DNA from: Echinococcus granulosus
Lineage: Eukaryota; Platyhelminthes; Cestoda; Cyclophyllidea; Taeniidae
Direction of reading: 5' to 3'
Assembly: GCF_000524195.1 (NCBI RefSeq)
Contig: NW_020170384.1
Coordinates: forward strand, 431,310 to 495,309
Length of the DNA: 64,000 nucleotides
The notes beneath the pieces are model-generated. The model was given only the letters and a program-made list of their open reading frames with translations. It was not told the origin of the DNA and did no database searches. The position numbers and the translations under genes were made by a program. How positions within the stretch are numbered: the first letter of the stretch is position 1; the number at the start of each line of letters is the position of its first letter. This document shows positions 25,901 to 39,470 of the stretch, piece after piece.

Positions 25901-28816
25901 ACCGATCGACATTAGTAGGTACATTACCTCAAAATCTGAGCCATTTAACAAAGGGCCAAATATAAGGTGGCTCCAAAGGGCGCATGCCATTCATTTATTC
26001 CTCCTTCTTACTTTGTTCCCACTTCGGTACTACCAAACAGTTTATTTGGAAGAGGTGCTATTACGTTACGTAATTTATATCTTCAAACAGTTACCGTTGA
26101 TAGCTCCATAATTGACTCTTTCAAATCCTTCAAGTCTGATGCTGCTTCTTTTTTAGTAGCCTTTTTGAAAAACATAAATTTGGGGTAATTACTAAAAGCA
26201 GACGTCACTTTTAATGACTCTGTTTTAAGTCTGTAGATCCGGCCACCTACAGCAGGTGCTCCCCTTCCTTGACACAAAGGTTTCCTAATTAGGCGTAGAA
26301 ATCAGGCTAGTTGTCTTATTTGATCGAGTTTGCTTGCTTCAGCAGCCAATGTAGTCTTTGACCCTTCTCCGGAGTTGTGATAAGCCATACCAGGACGGAG
26401 GCGATATTTATCTTTGATGTATAGAAGAAATGGGGCTCTTGGCATGACATTAGTCACATCACCAGACATGAGTACAACCTGCGTAGTTAAACATACACCA
26501 AAACACTTTGATTCCATAAATTGCTGATGATTTTTAAGTTTTATTCAAAAATTCACTCTAGGATTAGTGTTTTACTTGTAAGTCACCTAGACTGGGGACT
26601 ATAATAAGTAAACAAATTCAATAGATGTAAAATAACTCCTAACTTTACTAGCATGTGGGAACTTCGCAGGTCCTAATGTACCCTTATAATGAGTAAATCA
26701 ATTTTCGCTTATTCCGTGAATGTCTTGGTATGTCTCTCGACTCACATTGCTACTATTTATTAAATAATTTTAGTTTGAGTGGACCGGACCTTTCCAGATG
26801 GCTCCCAAACAACTTCTCGGTAAAGCCACAGTGGTGCGAACCCTTTCGTTGGGTCGGATTCTCCTTCGTGCTTTTCGAATTATCTTTTGGTTCTTGGTGC
26901 ACAAATACATTATTTGCTCAGTCGACTTCTTGGATGTTCTTGGGGCACCTATTGAACGAATACTCAAAGGGCGGGCTGTGCCGATGGACTCGTCCCTTCT
27001 CTGTTTTGCCGCCTACGTGTTCACCGCACGTTTCAACGTCTTCTACGTCGTCTTCTACAACCTATCGCGGCTGTTGGGAGATCTGCAGCAGCTTCTCCTC
27101 TCACCCGCGTTCGCTCCAAACACCACTCAGCTTGTCAAAGGTGATCCTAAGGCAGAGAGAGCATGGAAGGAGGCCTCGTTAATTAGACGGTGGCTCAAGG
27201 TGAAGGTTAAAACAGAGTGCTTGATGCCAGAAGGCCCCTGTTGCATATTGGCCGCCTTTACGTCATCAGAAATTTGGAGGTATATCAATATCTCTTACGA
27301 CATGATTCCTACGTCACACAAAATTAAGAAAGTGGCTGGATTAAGTGACCTCTAAAGCGTGTGTTTTCATACTTTTTCAATGTTTTAGTGTTTCGTTCTT
27401 ATTTATACTGCCATTCAACTAACTCTTTTTTCTGCACTCAGATATTTTGACGTTGGCTTGTACAATGTTTTGAAGCAGTAAGTCAAGAAATCGTTTAAAA
27501 ACATGTTACTCATAATGCGGAATGATTAGCTCTAGAAGTTTCTTCTTTTAATTCTAATTTTCATGCCATTGAGTAAATCCTGCCATGAACGCTACTTTAT
27601 TTACCTCTCAGTAACCTCATTTATTGTCTATTAACCAACCATTGCCACCCGTTCAAAGTCGTATCCTATAAAAATCGGACACTGGTTGTAGGATAAGTCA
27701 CTACGGGGTCTGGGCTTCCTTATCCATGATTACTAACTATCTCGAGCCACTGGAATTTCCTATAATTTAAGATTCGGTTCGTCCATTTAAAGCTACATCT
27801 ACATTCCATGGATGGAGTTTACATCAACAGTGATTGGCAAAGTTTCGACGAAGGCTAGCACAAAACAGAGCCCTCTCGTTAGAAATTTTGTCACCTTATT
27901 CGGAGCTGCTTTCACCTATATACTTGTTCTCACTTTTCACAGTTGGAGTAAAGGAAACTGTGAGTCTTTCTCCATCTTCAATGGCTTAATTAACTCTGTG
28001 ATGATCAACCTCGTCAATGTTTATGCTCATGGATCAAAAGAGTCCCTTTGAAGTATTCCCATGCATAGTTTGAGAGGCCTTTAAAGGCAAAATTATAAAT
28101 TTCAGTTGAAAAACAAAACCATTATCATGCAACAGGAGCATAGAAAAATCTCTATTGCATTCATTTCATGGGACCGATTTCATGACCTTGAAGGAAATCG
28201 AACCATCCCATGAACTACAGACAATATTCCAGGACAACGGCCATTTGATCATGCTCACGCAGCAATGTCGTGCTAAGTATGTCAGTAACGGAAAAGCATC
28301 ATGAGATGGCAGAACTTCTGCGTAATTTATAGGAAAACGCAATTTTAAGTTCTCCAAAATAGCAGCAAGATGTTTACTTTTAGGCATATGGGTTTCAATC
28401 AGTTTCACTCTCTGGGTACTTGAAAGATTCGTCAATCAGGCCAACAAAGCATATGGAATTTGTGACTCATTGGTGAGAATTTAGAAGGTTTTAAAGACGT
28501 TAAGATGCCACTGAATTTATCTGTTCCTACCTAAGCTATTATTTCACCAATCTAGTCGAGACGTCTGTCCCCGTCCTGGGAACAGAGAATTCGGTGCTCG
28601 GGATTCGCCCTAGTTCAGACATGTAATATGATGAGTTTCTTTTGCTTCTTAACCAACTTCGATTCCGGCTGGTTTCTCATGAGGACGATGCTTGCACAAC
28701 CGCGTAAGTAATGCTTGTAAATTTATACTGGAACTCCCGATTATACGAATGTACTCAATGTACGCTTAGTAATTATATTTATCTCACTCTTGTTTAAACA
28801 AGTAGTAGAGACGTAA
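23000..28816 (+). CDS. HHAT: MBOAT acyltransferase, hedgehog acyltransferase (Hhat/Rasp)-like
   Basis: Proposed multi-pass ER membrane enzyme that attaches palmitate to the N-terminus of Hedgehog proteins. Exons: 23000-23090, 23125-23183, 23222-23332, 23373-23573, 24486-24713, 26798-27279, 27442-27477, 27793-28018, 28556-28703, 28770-28816, giving 542 residues (Hhat is about 490-500). The diagnostic stretch is EIWRYFDVGLYNVLKHYIYIP, built across a 36-nt microexon, matching the MWRYFDVGLHNFL region of Hhat. The N-terminal exons encode hydrophobic segments in the same order as Hhat (VMVPYLATFFVVCLLVNIL; GLPLTVVIVGIMVVLAIIG). A histidine in LTFHSWSKG sits where the catalytic MBOAT His is expected, though the neighbouring Trp-His-Gly is changed. 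The exon at 28556 ends with FLTNFDSGWFLMR, like the Hhat C-terminal region. The last small exon is the least certain. Alternative: an Hhat-like paralogue (HHATL), but that family lacks the histidine. Confidence 0.77.
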
Positions 28817-31800
28817 ACCTAAACTGTACTGTTGAGTTTGTGGCTGAATTTAGAAGATCGTAAACTGCAGTTTGGCTGGCAACACGGGGTGAGTAACGAG
28901 GATGTGCAATTTAATGGTTTGTTGAGGTGACCGCTGGATATGGTTGGTCAGCCTTTACATGACACCCGCACCGGTTGCAGCGTCAGCACCTGCGACCAAC
29001 ATCCCGCCGACCTTAATATTCATAAATAAATAATTTACTCTAAGCACATACAATTATGGAAACCATGCTTCATAAACAACCCGGTAAATAAAGAACCTTA
29101 GCTTATTTCAGACCTTCTGTTTGATCAAGTCACTGTGTGGCTCAAAGTGATGGTACGCACCAGAAGACGTAGTTTTTTATTTCAGCTTGAAGTACAAGTA
29201 GAATAAGAGGTGAACTAATGATTGCCCTGCTGAATTGCTTGCTATATTGTTCAACTACCAAATATGTTACTTTGGGAGGTGCCGAGGTGTCTTGTATTTG
29301 TGGCAGAATATGCGTGGACACGAGTCGGTGAAAGTCGTGTTTAGGGGTAGTTGGTTTTGTAACCTCTCACCCCGTACTGCAGACCAACTCAAACTGTTGT
29401 TACAATCCGTAGAATACAATTTCAAAATATTCCCAAGTAGTTAGCGACCTTGTGAAAGTTTGCTGTAAACTCAATAATCCGCCTCAACTACCATAATTCC
29501 AATTTTTACTTCTCTTATGCATTTCATTTGGAAGATGATATTATTGTTACTTACCTTTTTCACGCATTTCCCATCCCAATGAAGCATTCAGTGAGGCTTC
29601 AAACCTTGAAGCCATATATGAGTGATGAAAATGAGGGCAATATTAACACGCAAACACTTAAAATTAATCAAGAATCGCGATTTAGCTAATATTATTCGAC
29701 CTTTATGATCTTGAAGATGCTACAATTTATTGTGTCCGCCTCTCCCCCAAATTGCCTCTTTCAGGTGCGGCTCTCCTCTTCTCCTCCGTACTCTACTGTT
29801 CGTATCAAATGAAACTCGCTTTGATGACGTAGGCATTGATGAAAATACTCTTTTTTGAATGAAGATGGGCATGGAGTATGTATTTGACTGAAAATAATAA
29901 AAGCTGCTTTAAAAATTGAACATATGCATAGTTAGTAAAGCACTCCTGGTAGTTTTTAAAAATGTTTGAAGTTTATTTTTCTCACTACAAACATGCATTA
30001 ATAAAGACATTATTTGTAGTTATTAGCTAGATACATTTTGATGATGAACCTCCAATCACGGATGAGAATACTACATAAGTCTTCATCGACAATGCACTTT
30101 GATTTGTGAAAAATTTGATACCAAGACCAGGCAAGCTAAACCAGCAGCCTCACCCGAATTCATAAAATTATAGCAAAATTCAGTTTAAAAAATACACAAT
30201 TGGTATGACCACTCTATTCCCACGTTTAGAATAAAAAAAGCAGATGGGAACTTGGACTAATTGCATTTATGTTACAGACTGATGCTTCTCGATTTTTGAC
30301 ACTGATGAAATATTGAGCAATGGAGTATTAACGGACTCCCAGCTTCATTATTTAACTCGAATTCAAGTGTATTAAAGCTAGCTTTGTGGTGGATATTATG
30401 AGATACCTATCCCACTTGTAATGCAAATAATTAAACGTTGAGTACCTATTCCACAGGACGTTGGAACAATAAACTCGCTATGGTTAAGGTTCAGATCCTT
30501 CTCTTAATTTAAAATATGAAGTACTATTGCTACTGATTTGTCAACTCTGCACACATCTTCGAATTCCCAAATAACTACCCACTATTATGAAAATGTGCTT
30601 AAACTCAGTATTCATAAGCACTGTTGATTGAATAGTAAGATCCGGCCTCAACTTTCATTATGACAGCATGCATCCCAGGATCATACAAATGACCGACCAC
30701 TTTCGTGGGCTAGAGGTCCTGAAGTGTCCGTATGTGCGAGGCCGAGGGACAAGAATGTTAACAAAGTGCACAAACGGAATCTCCGATTTCAGTGAGAATG
30801 AAGCCTCATCTGCCCTGTAGTCGTAATTTGTAAATGAAGTGACGCAGGGTGCATCCATGGAAGTTTGGATCAAGTAAAACGCCATGGGTAAAATACCACA
30901 TGGGTTCCGTTTAGTTATGTGCCTTGTGGTTTAACAACATGTATTATACTAGGAAGACAACCAAATGGGGGAGCAAGAAGATTTAGTCGTATTTCTTTGG
31001 AATTAAACTGAGGCCAAATCCAGTGGCACTATTGTCATTTTCAAATATAACAGCATCGCATTAATAAAGGATGTTCACTGAAGCTGCAAGTCTTAAATAG
31101 TCGCCCCACCATTGGTTGCTTTAGAACCACATATTTGGAAACTGAGTAAGAAGGGGTTACCAAGAGATGAGCTTACGGCCTCGGGGGTAAAAAAAGGCAG
31201 AAGTACTGCCTAACTTGACATAAAGATGCGCTCCTATCTCCTCATCATGATGTCTAGCTAGAAATTTAGCAGATTTTACAAGTTCGATCAAGCTGTCTCA
31301 CTGTGAAAGTCCGAACGGAGTGGCACTTTAGCGGCGCAACTACTAGCATTTGATACTATTGATGCATAAGCGTTGAAAATTCGATAGGTTTACAATAAAC
31401 GATTATGCTCACTGACTACAAGAAAGACATCAAAGCTGTAGAAAAGACAAAGCTGGATCAAAATCTGAGGAAAGATATCTCCGTCTTGGTGCAAATTTTA
31501 TCCCGGTATGTTGAATGGGAAAATACACGTTAATACTTCAAATTAAACATTTCTGAAACAAATTCGCACCATGTTTACTTTTGGGGTTTCCAAATACTAC
31601 TGCTTTGGCCTGTCTAACTTTAAATACTGTAAAAACTATATTAAAATACGTCGATGTTTCATAAATAGGTCCCGGTATTCACACTTGTTTCCCTTCAGTC
31701 TACGTCAAAATTAATTGAAAGGCAAAACTTGAACTTGTGAATGTGTATTAGTGATACTTTAATCCACGTTTGTTTAAATATACTATATTGGTACATAATG

Positions 31801-32508
31801 AAATTAAAAATAGCCATATATGACGGTCAGGACCCCTTAAGTAGTCTACCCTTCATGAGGATTGGTCGAATCATCTTCAAATCTGCCTTACTTCTTTTAA
31901 AATTTTGAAAATACACATAGGTAGTTCAAAAAATAGACCATTGATAAATTGTTTTTCTGCATTCATAACACCGCTAAAATAAAAGATTTTGACTGCATGT
32001 CCCATGTCAGGGTGAGTTTACAGGTTGCTCATTGGTTTAGGTCCATACTTACTGTTTTCTAGGGTTCCGCTGAGTCACAGCATTTTACCAGATAGGAATA
32101 CTATTCGTGGCAGTTGATTTGGTGCACACTGGTTTGATGAATATGCTCATCAAACCAATCCTTTTGCATATCCAATAGAACTCTTGTAACAATCTTAGTG
32201 AATGCTTCTTTTTCTAATAGCTGTTGTGTTTTTTTTAAAGAAAGTTATGCGGCGCTAGAACATCAATTATCTGTGATGTATGTGAAGCATCATTGACGCA
32301 ATTTTTTGTTATCGTAGAGCCCTCATTATTAAACCTACAATTGCTTCGGAATTCCATATATTTTTCTCATGAACTCTAGTATGCCTATATTCGTGGCGCT
32401 TGATTTCAAAACTGATCAGATATTAATTAAAATGCAGTCTTTTATAATAATTTCATTTTCTTAGATGTGTGAGGACCAGTAAAGTTCAGCCCTATCATTG
32501 CCCTTACT
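28817..32508. other. Intergenic, with one small ORF
   Basis: About 3.7 kb, AT-rich. An ATG at 31405 opens a 42-codon lysine-rich frame to the TAA at 31531-31533 (starting MLTDYKKDIKAVEK), with a GTATGT donor-like site after codon 33. It could be a first exon of an unseen gene or chance. Nothing else was recognised. Confidence 0.35.
29025..29030 (+). terminator. Poly(A) signal AATAAA, candidate for the acyltransferase gene
   Basis: AATAAA about 209 nt after the proposed stop at 28814-28816, within an AT-rich run. A plausible 3' end. Confidence 0.4.
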
Positions 32509-35500
32509 ATGAATATTCCTCTGGAGAGTCTCAAGGCGACCACCCTCACAAACATTGAAGTGTTCCTCAAAAAGGTAGTCCTCTTTCCCCACTTCTATTT
32601 AGCATACACAGCTTCCTGGAGAAAAGCATATGCTTATCGAGGCCACGTTGCTTCGAGCTATGGATCGCACAGTATCCATGCGGGTTCTCACCAGCCTCGG
32701 AGTAAAGAGGGTCTTCAAAATCCAGGAACTACCTCCAGAGGCTTCTCTTTCCAGGTACTTCCAGCGCTTCGCAACCTTCATACCGCCTTTTAGACTTGTC
32801 TACGTAATTACTCCCACCAAGCAGGCTGTTCAAACCATAATCAACCACACCGAAGTAGATCGCAAGGCTCAAATAAAGAGATGTAGATTGGTTGCATTTG
32901 TTCCTAAACAGGTAAGATTACTTGTTTCCACCTACTTTTGCTTTAACTCTAGACGGCAGCGGTCAAAACACTACTGGAGTCGCGAGGTGTCCTGGGGGAT
33001 GACCTTCAAATTGGTGATCTCTCCTTCGGTTGGATCCCCATTGATGTTGATCTAATCTCACTGAACCTCCCCGAGGTCTACACCAATTACTTTCTCCACG
33101 GTGACACCTCATGGCCATATCACTTCGGACAGATGCTGGGCCATGTTTTGGAGACTGTCCTTCATGCTGACCAGGCACCCACGGACATCAGCGTACGCTT
33201 TTGCGTTGTTTATGCAATTAGAAGAATGCCCACTTTCTAATTCTTCGGCTCACTCGACAGGAACTCCTAGAAAGATCTTTGTTTTAACCTCCAAAATGAC
33301 CGCCCAGAATCTACAGTTGGCCATCCTCTAATAGATATTGTTTACACAAATAGCGGCTAATTTTAGAAACTGCACTTTTCTGTAAATAGTCTCGACTCTT
33401 TACATACTATATGAGGTGGAAGATTCTTCCTGCGAATCAAAACTGACAGTTAAATGTTCGAGTGCTGTATCAGTGGTACTTTTATTCAACCATCTGATTG
33501 TTTATCAAACGAAGTGTATTCATCAATTCCGCCTCTGACGTTTGTAAAACGTGTGTATCTCTTAAGCTTAACTGATTTTCATTGATGATAAGCAGTTTTG
33601 CATTTTTTAGCTTCACGCTTTTGGCAGTGCGGCGCAGGTCTCTGCGGCTGGTCTCAGCTCTGCCATTTGTCAAATCAGAACCAGCAGGTTGGCCAATTCG
33701 GAGAGCATTGTTGACTCGGACGATCAGGACTCATTATCTGCCACATCATACCATCAACCATTGTTCATTCTCTTTAGTCGAAGTGAGCGAACAGTTGCTA
33801 AAAAATAGTTTCAATAAAGCACGGTGGTGCTTTAAATGTATCCTCGCTAAAATGGGTCTCCATCATTTCTTATGGATTGTTACAAAGTTGGATCAGTATT
33901 TGAGATCACTGCTGTTATTGAGGTTTTAAACGATTTGAGGCAATTTTTACGCGGGTGCGTCATTTTCAGTACCGGTTCTGTTCATTTGAGTCAACATACA
34001 TCAGACAAAATTTACTGGTACGCGTAGTTTTTAAAATGGATTTGCAAAAAGGGGTAAACTTGAAGTTTATTCTTTTTATTTCCTAGAGAGGACGGGGTAC
34101 ATGTTACCAAAGAACAAATCGATCTTATTTGTTTGTTTTTTCGTTAATTTCTAGATTTGGATTATGTTACAACATTCATGGTTCCGACTACATTCGAGGC
34201 ACTCATTCATGAGATTATCGGAATCGATAATGGTGAGCATTGCGCGTTGTCATAACTGTTCTCCTTTTTAGGTGTTGTCGAACTCCCAAATGTCCAAAAG
34301 GGGGACATGGTGCCCACCAAATTAAACTTAAGTAGTTCCAACATCAGCTGTTTCAAGGTATCACAATTCCCACTTAGTCATCACCTTTTGCTTACACGAA
34401 ACGAGTAGCATCCCATTGTTATCCCTAGGATGTGAGAAATGCGCACATTTCTACCGTACATAAGTGGCTACAGGCACAGCGTTCCCAGCTGGAGGATTCA
34501 CGTACAGGACTAGGATTTTCGCTGGCCGCGCTGGATCGGAGCTTGCCGAATCCTGGCGAAGGTCCCCGCGTACCCAGCGTCACCAGTCTCACTAACCTCT
34601 CCTCTCAACTGAAGCCCATTCTTTCTGTGCGCAAAGATCTCACTTCCCTTTTCATCTGTCTCGAGGAGGTAGGCATGATCTGTAAAGTGGCTTGAAGAGG
34701 GAACGCGGTGGTTTAATGTGACGGATGCCTTGTGTGCGGGCGGGCGACAGGTGATGCGGAAGATGGCGAACGAGGAGCGCGTGGAGGACCTGTTGGGGGC
34801 ACAGATGGAGATCCTGCAATCGGGTAGCGGAGGCGCATTGGCAATGCCCGTGGCTCCACCGCCATCACCGTCGTCATCAACGGCATCGACAGGGTCGGCG
34901 TCGTCGTCCCAGCAGGAAGCGTATGAACCTATGCCCTCTGAGGCCTCTACAGGCACTTGCGCTGACGACCCCACTTGCCAGCCTGTCCGGCTCGCTCTTG
35001 AGTGGCTCTCCACCAGGTCTGCCTTTCGTTTGTGCGTGGAACAAAAGTAGCCCTCAAAACAGGCTCATGTAGTTTTTTGTGTGCTGCTATAAGTCATTGC
35101 ATAAAGTCACAGTGGGAGCGTTTTCTGACTTTTTTTTCACTGCGTATTCAGTCCCTTCGTTATGCTCCTAAGTGATTCTCTTATGCTTCTCTTCCATCTA
35201 AATACACACCTTGATTGTCTGGTTACCTTTTGGATACTTATTTGACCCTCGGTATCAGTGAAATACCTTGTCCCCGAAATGCCCTGAGTTACACAGGGTG
35301 GAACAGGATCCTTTAGTCGATGTCAACTGTTGCTGATCACATAAATAGGGTCAAATCATTCTAACTAGTTGTTTAGTTTACAAAAGTGTCTTATCTCGTC
35401 TTTTGCTTTCAAAAATAGAACCTTATAAATAATCACTGCTTTCCCTTGGGATGGAACTAAGCCACTTGGCGAGGCTGACCATTGGTCATAATTGATTAAT

Positions 35501-38500
35501 CCCTTTCATCCTTCTTTTTCGTAGCTGTTATTACTCCTCTGTCTGTATTGCAGTGGAGGGTGGAGGGCCAATTTTTGGCTGTTTTTCTTGTGTCCATGTG
35601 TGCCCTTCTAAACCCTGGAAGGAAGGCAAAGATGTGCTTTATTTATCACCAGCGGTCGTGCATGTTCCTTAGTTTTGTGCGAATCTGCTAATAAATCCCT
35701 GTCGCCTTATTAATGTGCGCTCAACATTGCGAACTGCGCCCTAGTCGCGTACCAAACAGCACTGATTTGAAACTACAGTAGTAGATAGCTCACCTACTGC
35801 GTCAGTGCTTTTCATCTTCAATGTTAGCTAAAATATCTGGTTTTGGGAGCTCTCAGACTGCCTCTCTGAAGGAGGGAGAGCTAGAAGGTGATCAGTTATC
35901 GCTACGAGCTATTTTTGTTAGCGATGACCAATGTCCACCTTAGTCATTCGACGCCCTCACTGCTCATCAAGCCCGACTGAGAAGCAGTCCCAACCAAGAC
36001 CATCGATTAAGACAAGCAAAGGCGGCCAAGGGCGGTCACATCTGTGATCCCTTATCAATAGTTAACCACTATTTGGTCGTGCACCCAGCATATAAGCTGC
36101 CTTGCAAACGAGTTTAGGGTTACTGTTAATTCACTATCAGTGATCAATGAATCGTTATTCTACGCCCCTGCTTTCTGATTTCTTGGTGACTTGGCTCTGT
36201 TTGGGTCTGTGTCTAAGCTGTGACACAACTACGTTACAACATTTGTATTTGAAATAAGATCTCATGTGACCAATTGATCCCTTTGTTTATTGGCGGCGTA
36301 GAAAACTTCACGAGGTGATGAGACGGGCGCCTTAGCCGCAGTTAACTGTTATTGTTGTTGGCTTTATCGAAATCAGTTACCTCATCTTTCCTTTTTGAGG
36401 TTAGGATCAATAAGTCGTCTCATCTGCTTTGATATTCCTCTAATTTTTCAACTACAGACCCTTGATAAAAGCCATCTTCACAGATATACTTGAGAATTGC
36501 TGGGAGTCGACGTCCACCCTGTTAGTTTCTGCCCCAAAGCCTACTAATTTGAAGATGAGTTTTGTGTAACCCTTTTGACTTCAACATGAGCAAATTGCTA
36601 TTTGTACATACGCCCCTAAAACGCGTAATACTGGAATGGACTTTGCAATCCAGCCATAATGTAGTAAAAAAGATTCATATTGTTTAAGAAACTGGTGTTC
36701 TGTCTCTTTCGGCATGAAGGATCCCATTCTCTATGCGGTAATTATCTGTAGTTATGATTCATGACTGCTGTTTTGGTCGCCAGATTCGGTGACCGCCTGG
36801 CAGAGGCGGTGCGACTGCTCTGCCTCCTCTCTATCACGCATGACGGTCTGGGTGAGGAACTGTACAATCGGGTGATCCGGCATATCCAGCATGCCGTAGG
36901 CTTCTCTATCTATCCCGTCCTGGTGGCGCTGCATCGTCTTCGCCTCCTGTACCCCCGACTCCCCCGTGGCGCACCACTGGCGTCAACGCAGTCCCATGTC
37001 GAGAAGGCGGAGGCGGTGCCGTCGTCTCGCTCCACTCTCCGACTTGTCCTCGCACCCACCAATGCGGACAAACTCGCCAGTGCTACTGAGCGCCTTATTA
37101 AACGCCGAAAATCTACCTACAAGTAAGTCTCTATCCATCCATCCACTCAGCCAATCTCCACTTTTTTATAGCCGTGAAAGCATCACTATTTTATTTCGAA
37201 TGTGCCACGTTGCATTTGTCGCTTGACTATTTCTTCTTTGGACTCGAGTGTTCTGACTTACTTTTTATCCAAATTTGAGTTTTGTGCTAGCTTTTCTAAA
37301 AAATCATTTGTAGCTTGCTAAAAAGACCTTTTATAGCCCGAAAAGAGGAAGTTTTCTGTTTTTTCATTTTGCTGCTTCTGTACTCATGGGAATCTAAATC
37401 AATGACTAGTACTTCCATTTGGGTATTCGAATATCTTTATGAAGTTAAACCTGGGAAAGTAAAAGCATTGTAGGTAGCTCACACTTCTCAGATACTCAAA
37501 ATGGTCATATTATTATTTGGGGCAAAGTGAGAAGGGATTGCCAAATTTCAATTTTGCGAACTGGGTTGCACTGCTGGGTTGAGAACTGTGCCGAAATCAG
37601 CATGTTTTACTATTCCATCAGCAGTTGACTATTCAGAAGGAATCAGTAAGGTGGAAATAGCAGGTGCAATCCAAATTGTTTAAATAAGCAACAGGTGAGA
37701 ATAAAGACCCCCTCCATTTGCTACTTTGGCAGAAAATAAAACATATTAACATTTTGTATGAGGTAAGTTCTTTTCCATTTCACTTCTTTGTTCTCGGCCT
37801 GGGGAGCCCGCTTCGTTTAAGTTTGTAGCGAGATACACTTAAGCAAAACTTTTCATTAAACTTATTAACGCATTTTTATTGAAACCTAAAATCAGTCACA
37901 ACTTCAGTTGAGCATCTCAATGAATGTAAGCAAATTTTTTCTGTAAAGAAGACAATAGCTAGCTTTGAGCGCTGAAAAGATGTCTCACCTTTTAGTCGTC
38001 TGCATCGTCAGCTACAGTTAAGCATGCGGTCGCAGGCGAGCCTCAGTGTGGACAAGCCTGCGGTCTCACCCTCCTACGTGTTCGGCGGCCAGCACGTGCC
38101 CGTGGTCGTGCGGTTGGCTGAGTCCCTCTGGGCCGAAGGTCTGGCCGGTGCTGCCAACACTGGACGACCCGTTCTCAACGGAAGCGAACTGCTCAGGAGG
38201 GACCAACTGTCACGTGCCCTCACTCTTTTACACGTTGATGAGAGAGGTTAGTACTGCTTGTTTTTTTGCGTTTGAATCGCCTTACTTGCCTAAATATTTT
38301 TTCCTTTTCACCAGTCGCGAAGACCCTGGGTCGTGTCTCACTAGTGCCGACGGTAACGGGGACGAGCGAGGGAGGTTGGAAAACTCTGTCACACGGACAG
38401 ACGGTGGTGGTCGCCTTCGTGGGTGGCTGTACTTATGCAGAGGTGGCGGCTCTTCGCTTTGCCGCGGCACGTCGCTGCTGGCGTCTCCTCATTGCCACAT

Positions 38501-38559
38501 CGCAGATCCTCTCCACTAAATCCCTCATTCACCAAGTTGGGCAGGCCGCCGCGCTATAG
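32509..38559 (+). CDS. VPS33B: VPS33B, Sec1/Munc18-family endolysosomal tethering protein
   Basis: SM-family protein that with VIPAR (VPS16B) controls SNARE-mediated fusion in endosome and lysosome-related organelle traffic. Exons: 32509-32574, 32612-32911, 32953-33192, 33611-33782, 34155-34232, 34272-34357, 34429-34668, 34751-35016, 36784-37122, 37996-38246, 38315-38559; 760 residues against 617 in human. Matches to VPS33B over VPS33A are LPGEKHMLIEATLLRAMDR, IPIDVDLISLNLPE, RLLCLLSITHDGL, SYVFGGQHVP and AFVGGCTYAEVAALRF. The extra length is mostly a Ser/Pro/Thr-rich insertion in exon 8 (about 34840-34970) and a loop in exon 9. The usual LDRxVD is FSRNLDYVTT here, so the first Asp of the motif is not kept. 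Phases close across all ten introns; three introns are 37-41 nt. Confidence 0.9.
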
Positions 38560-38764
38560 ACCCCATCCCCATCTTCCGCACTTGCTCCCTCCCCCCACTC
38601 TTGGCTGTGAGCCTCTGCACTACTCCTCCTCCCTACTTTTGTCTTGGCTGTTTTTCTAACTATTTGCCTACCGGCTGTACATCATCTTTCAGTGGTATTG
38701 CTAGCTAACTAGGAAAGATCGCATGTTACACATTTATCTGGCTGATTTACCTTTAACGTTTGAT

Positions 38765-38770
38765 AATAAA
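38765..38770 (+). terminator. Poly(A) signal AATAAA of VPS33B
   Basis: AATAAA 206 nt after the VPS33B stop; a second copy lies at 38802-38807. Either could serve the 3' end. Confidence 0.55.
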
Positions 38771-38807
38771 TTGCACTTTCCTATCGCATGGGTGAATTAG
38801 AAATAAA

Positions 38808-39470
38808 GAGTTATTTCTTGCTTCAGACGGAATTTCTTTTCATCGCGTCGGCACTGTGGAAATTCATGTTTTTTCGGATTCGCGGTCAATAGCGTTCCCT
38901 TGGCATTGAATTTGATTTCTCTAGAGGATGGAATGGCCGATCAGGTTTCGTAAATAGGATTTTGATGTGGTAGGTAATTTTTTTTTCAATCACGATGATG
39001 GTTGTGTGCTACTTCACAATTGGCAAAAATGCTTGAACCGCTCATTGTTCTCCATGTCCGTAGCAGAAAGAATATTCACCTATAAAGAATTTGGTCGTTT
39101 AAATGGATGTGTTACAAGTGTTTATCACTTGAGGATAAATAGTAACAGTTTGTACCCAAATCGCATCAAAAGCCAGGCAGTTGCCTCAATCGGAGAGTTG
39201 CTCTCCATTATCGAGTAATCTGGAGACTATCCCAGCGGTCTGGCTGTTTCCGTGCCCATTGTAGACGAGGTAGAGATCAAGCAAATCTCCCGCGGCGTGG
39301 AAGTCACGTGATTTACGTTCAAGTCCGCGTGCAGACCAGCGCACCACCCATTGATCTGGAACCGGAACGTCGGCAGACGGCCACTAACATACTGCCTCCG
39401 TTTTAATCACTCGTGGTGCGTACAGATCATAAACTCGTGGAATAAAACTCGCTGAAGCCTTGTTTGCATC
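38808..39470. other. Short intergenic between VPS33B and TTLL10
   Basis: About 660 nt between two genes on the same strand. An 83-codon frame at 38967-39218 has no recognisable motif and no clear splice context. This stretch probably carries the TTLL10 promoter and 5' UTR. Confidence 0.5.

Noticed and set aside
28166..28435. Minus-strand frame of 89 codons in the acyltransferase intron
   Set aside because: No splice partners or recognised motif; probably chance.
22998..28816. Wolframin as identity for the membrane protein at 23000-28816
   Set aside because: The first membrane segments looked similar, but the RYFDVGLYNVL signature and later exons fit an MBOAT/Hhat protein.
34510..35013. A 167-codon minus-strand frame over VPS33B
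   Set aside because: It arises from GC-rich low-complexity sequence; the plus-strand exons on both sides match VPS33B in phase.
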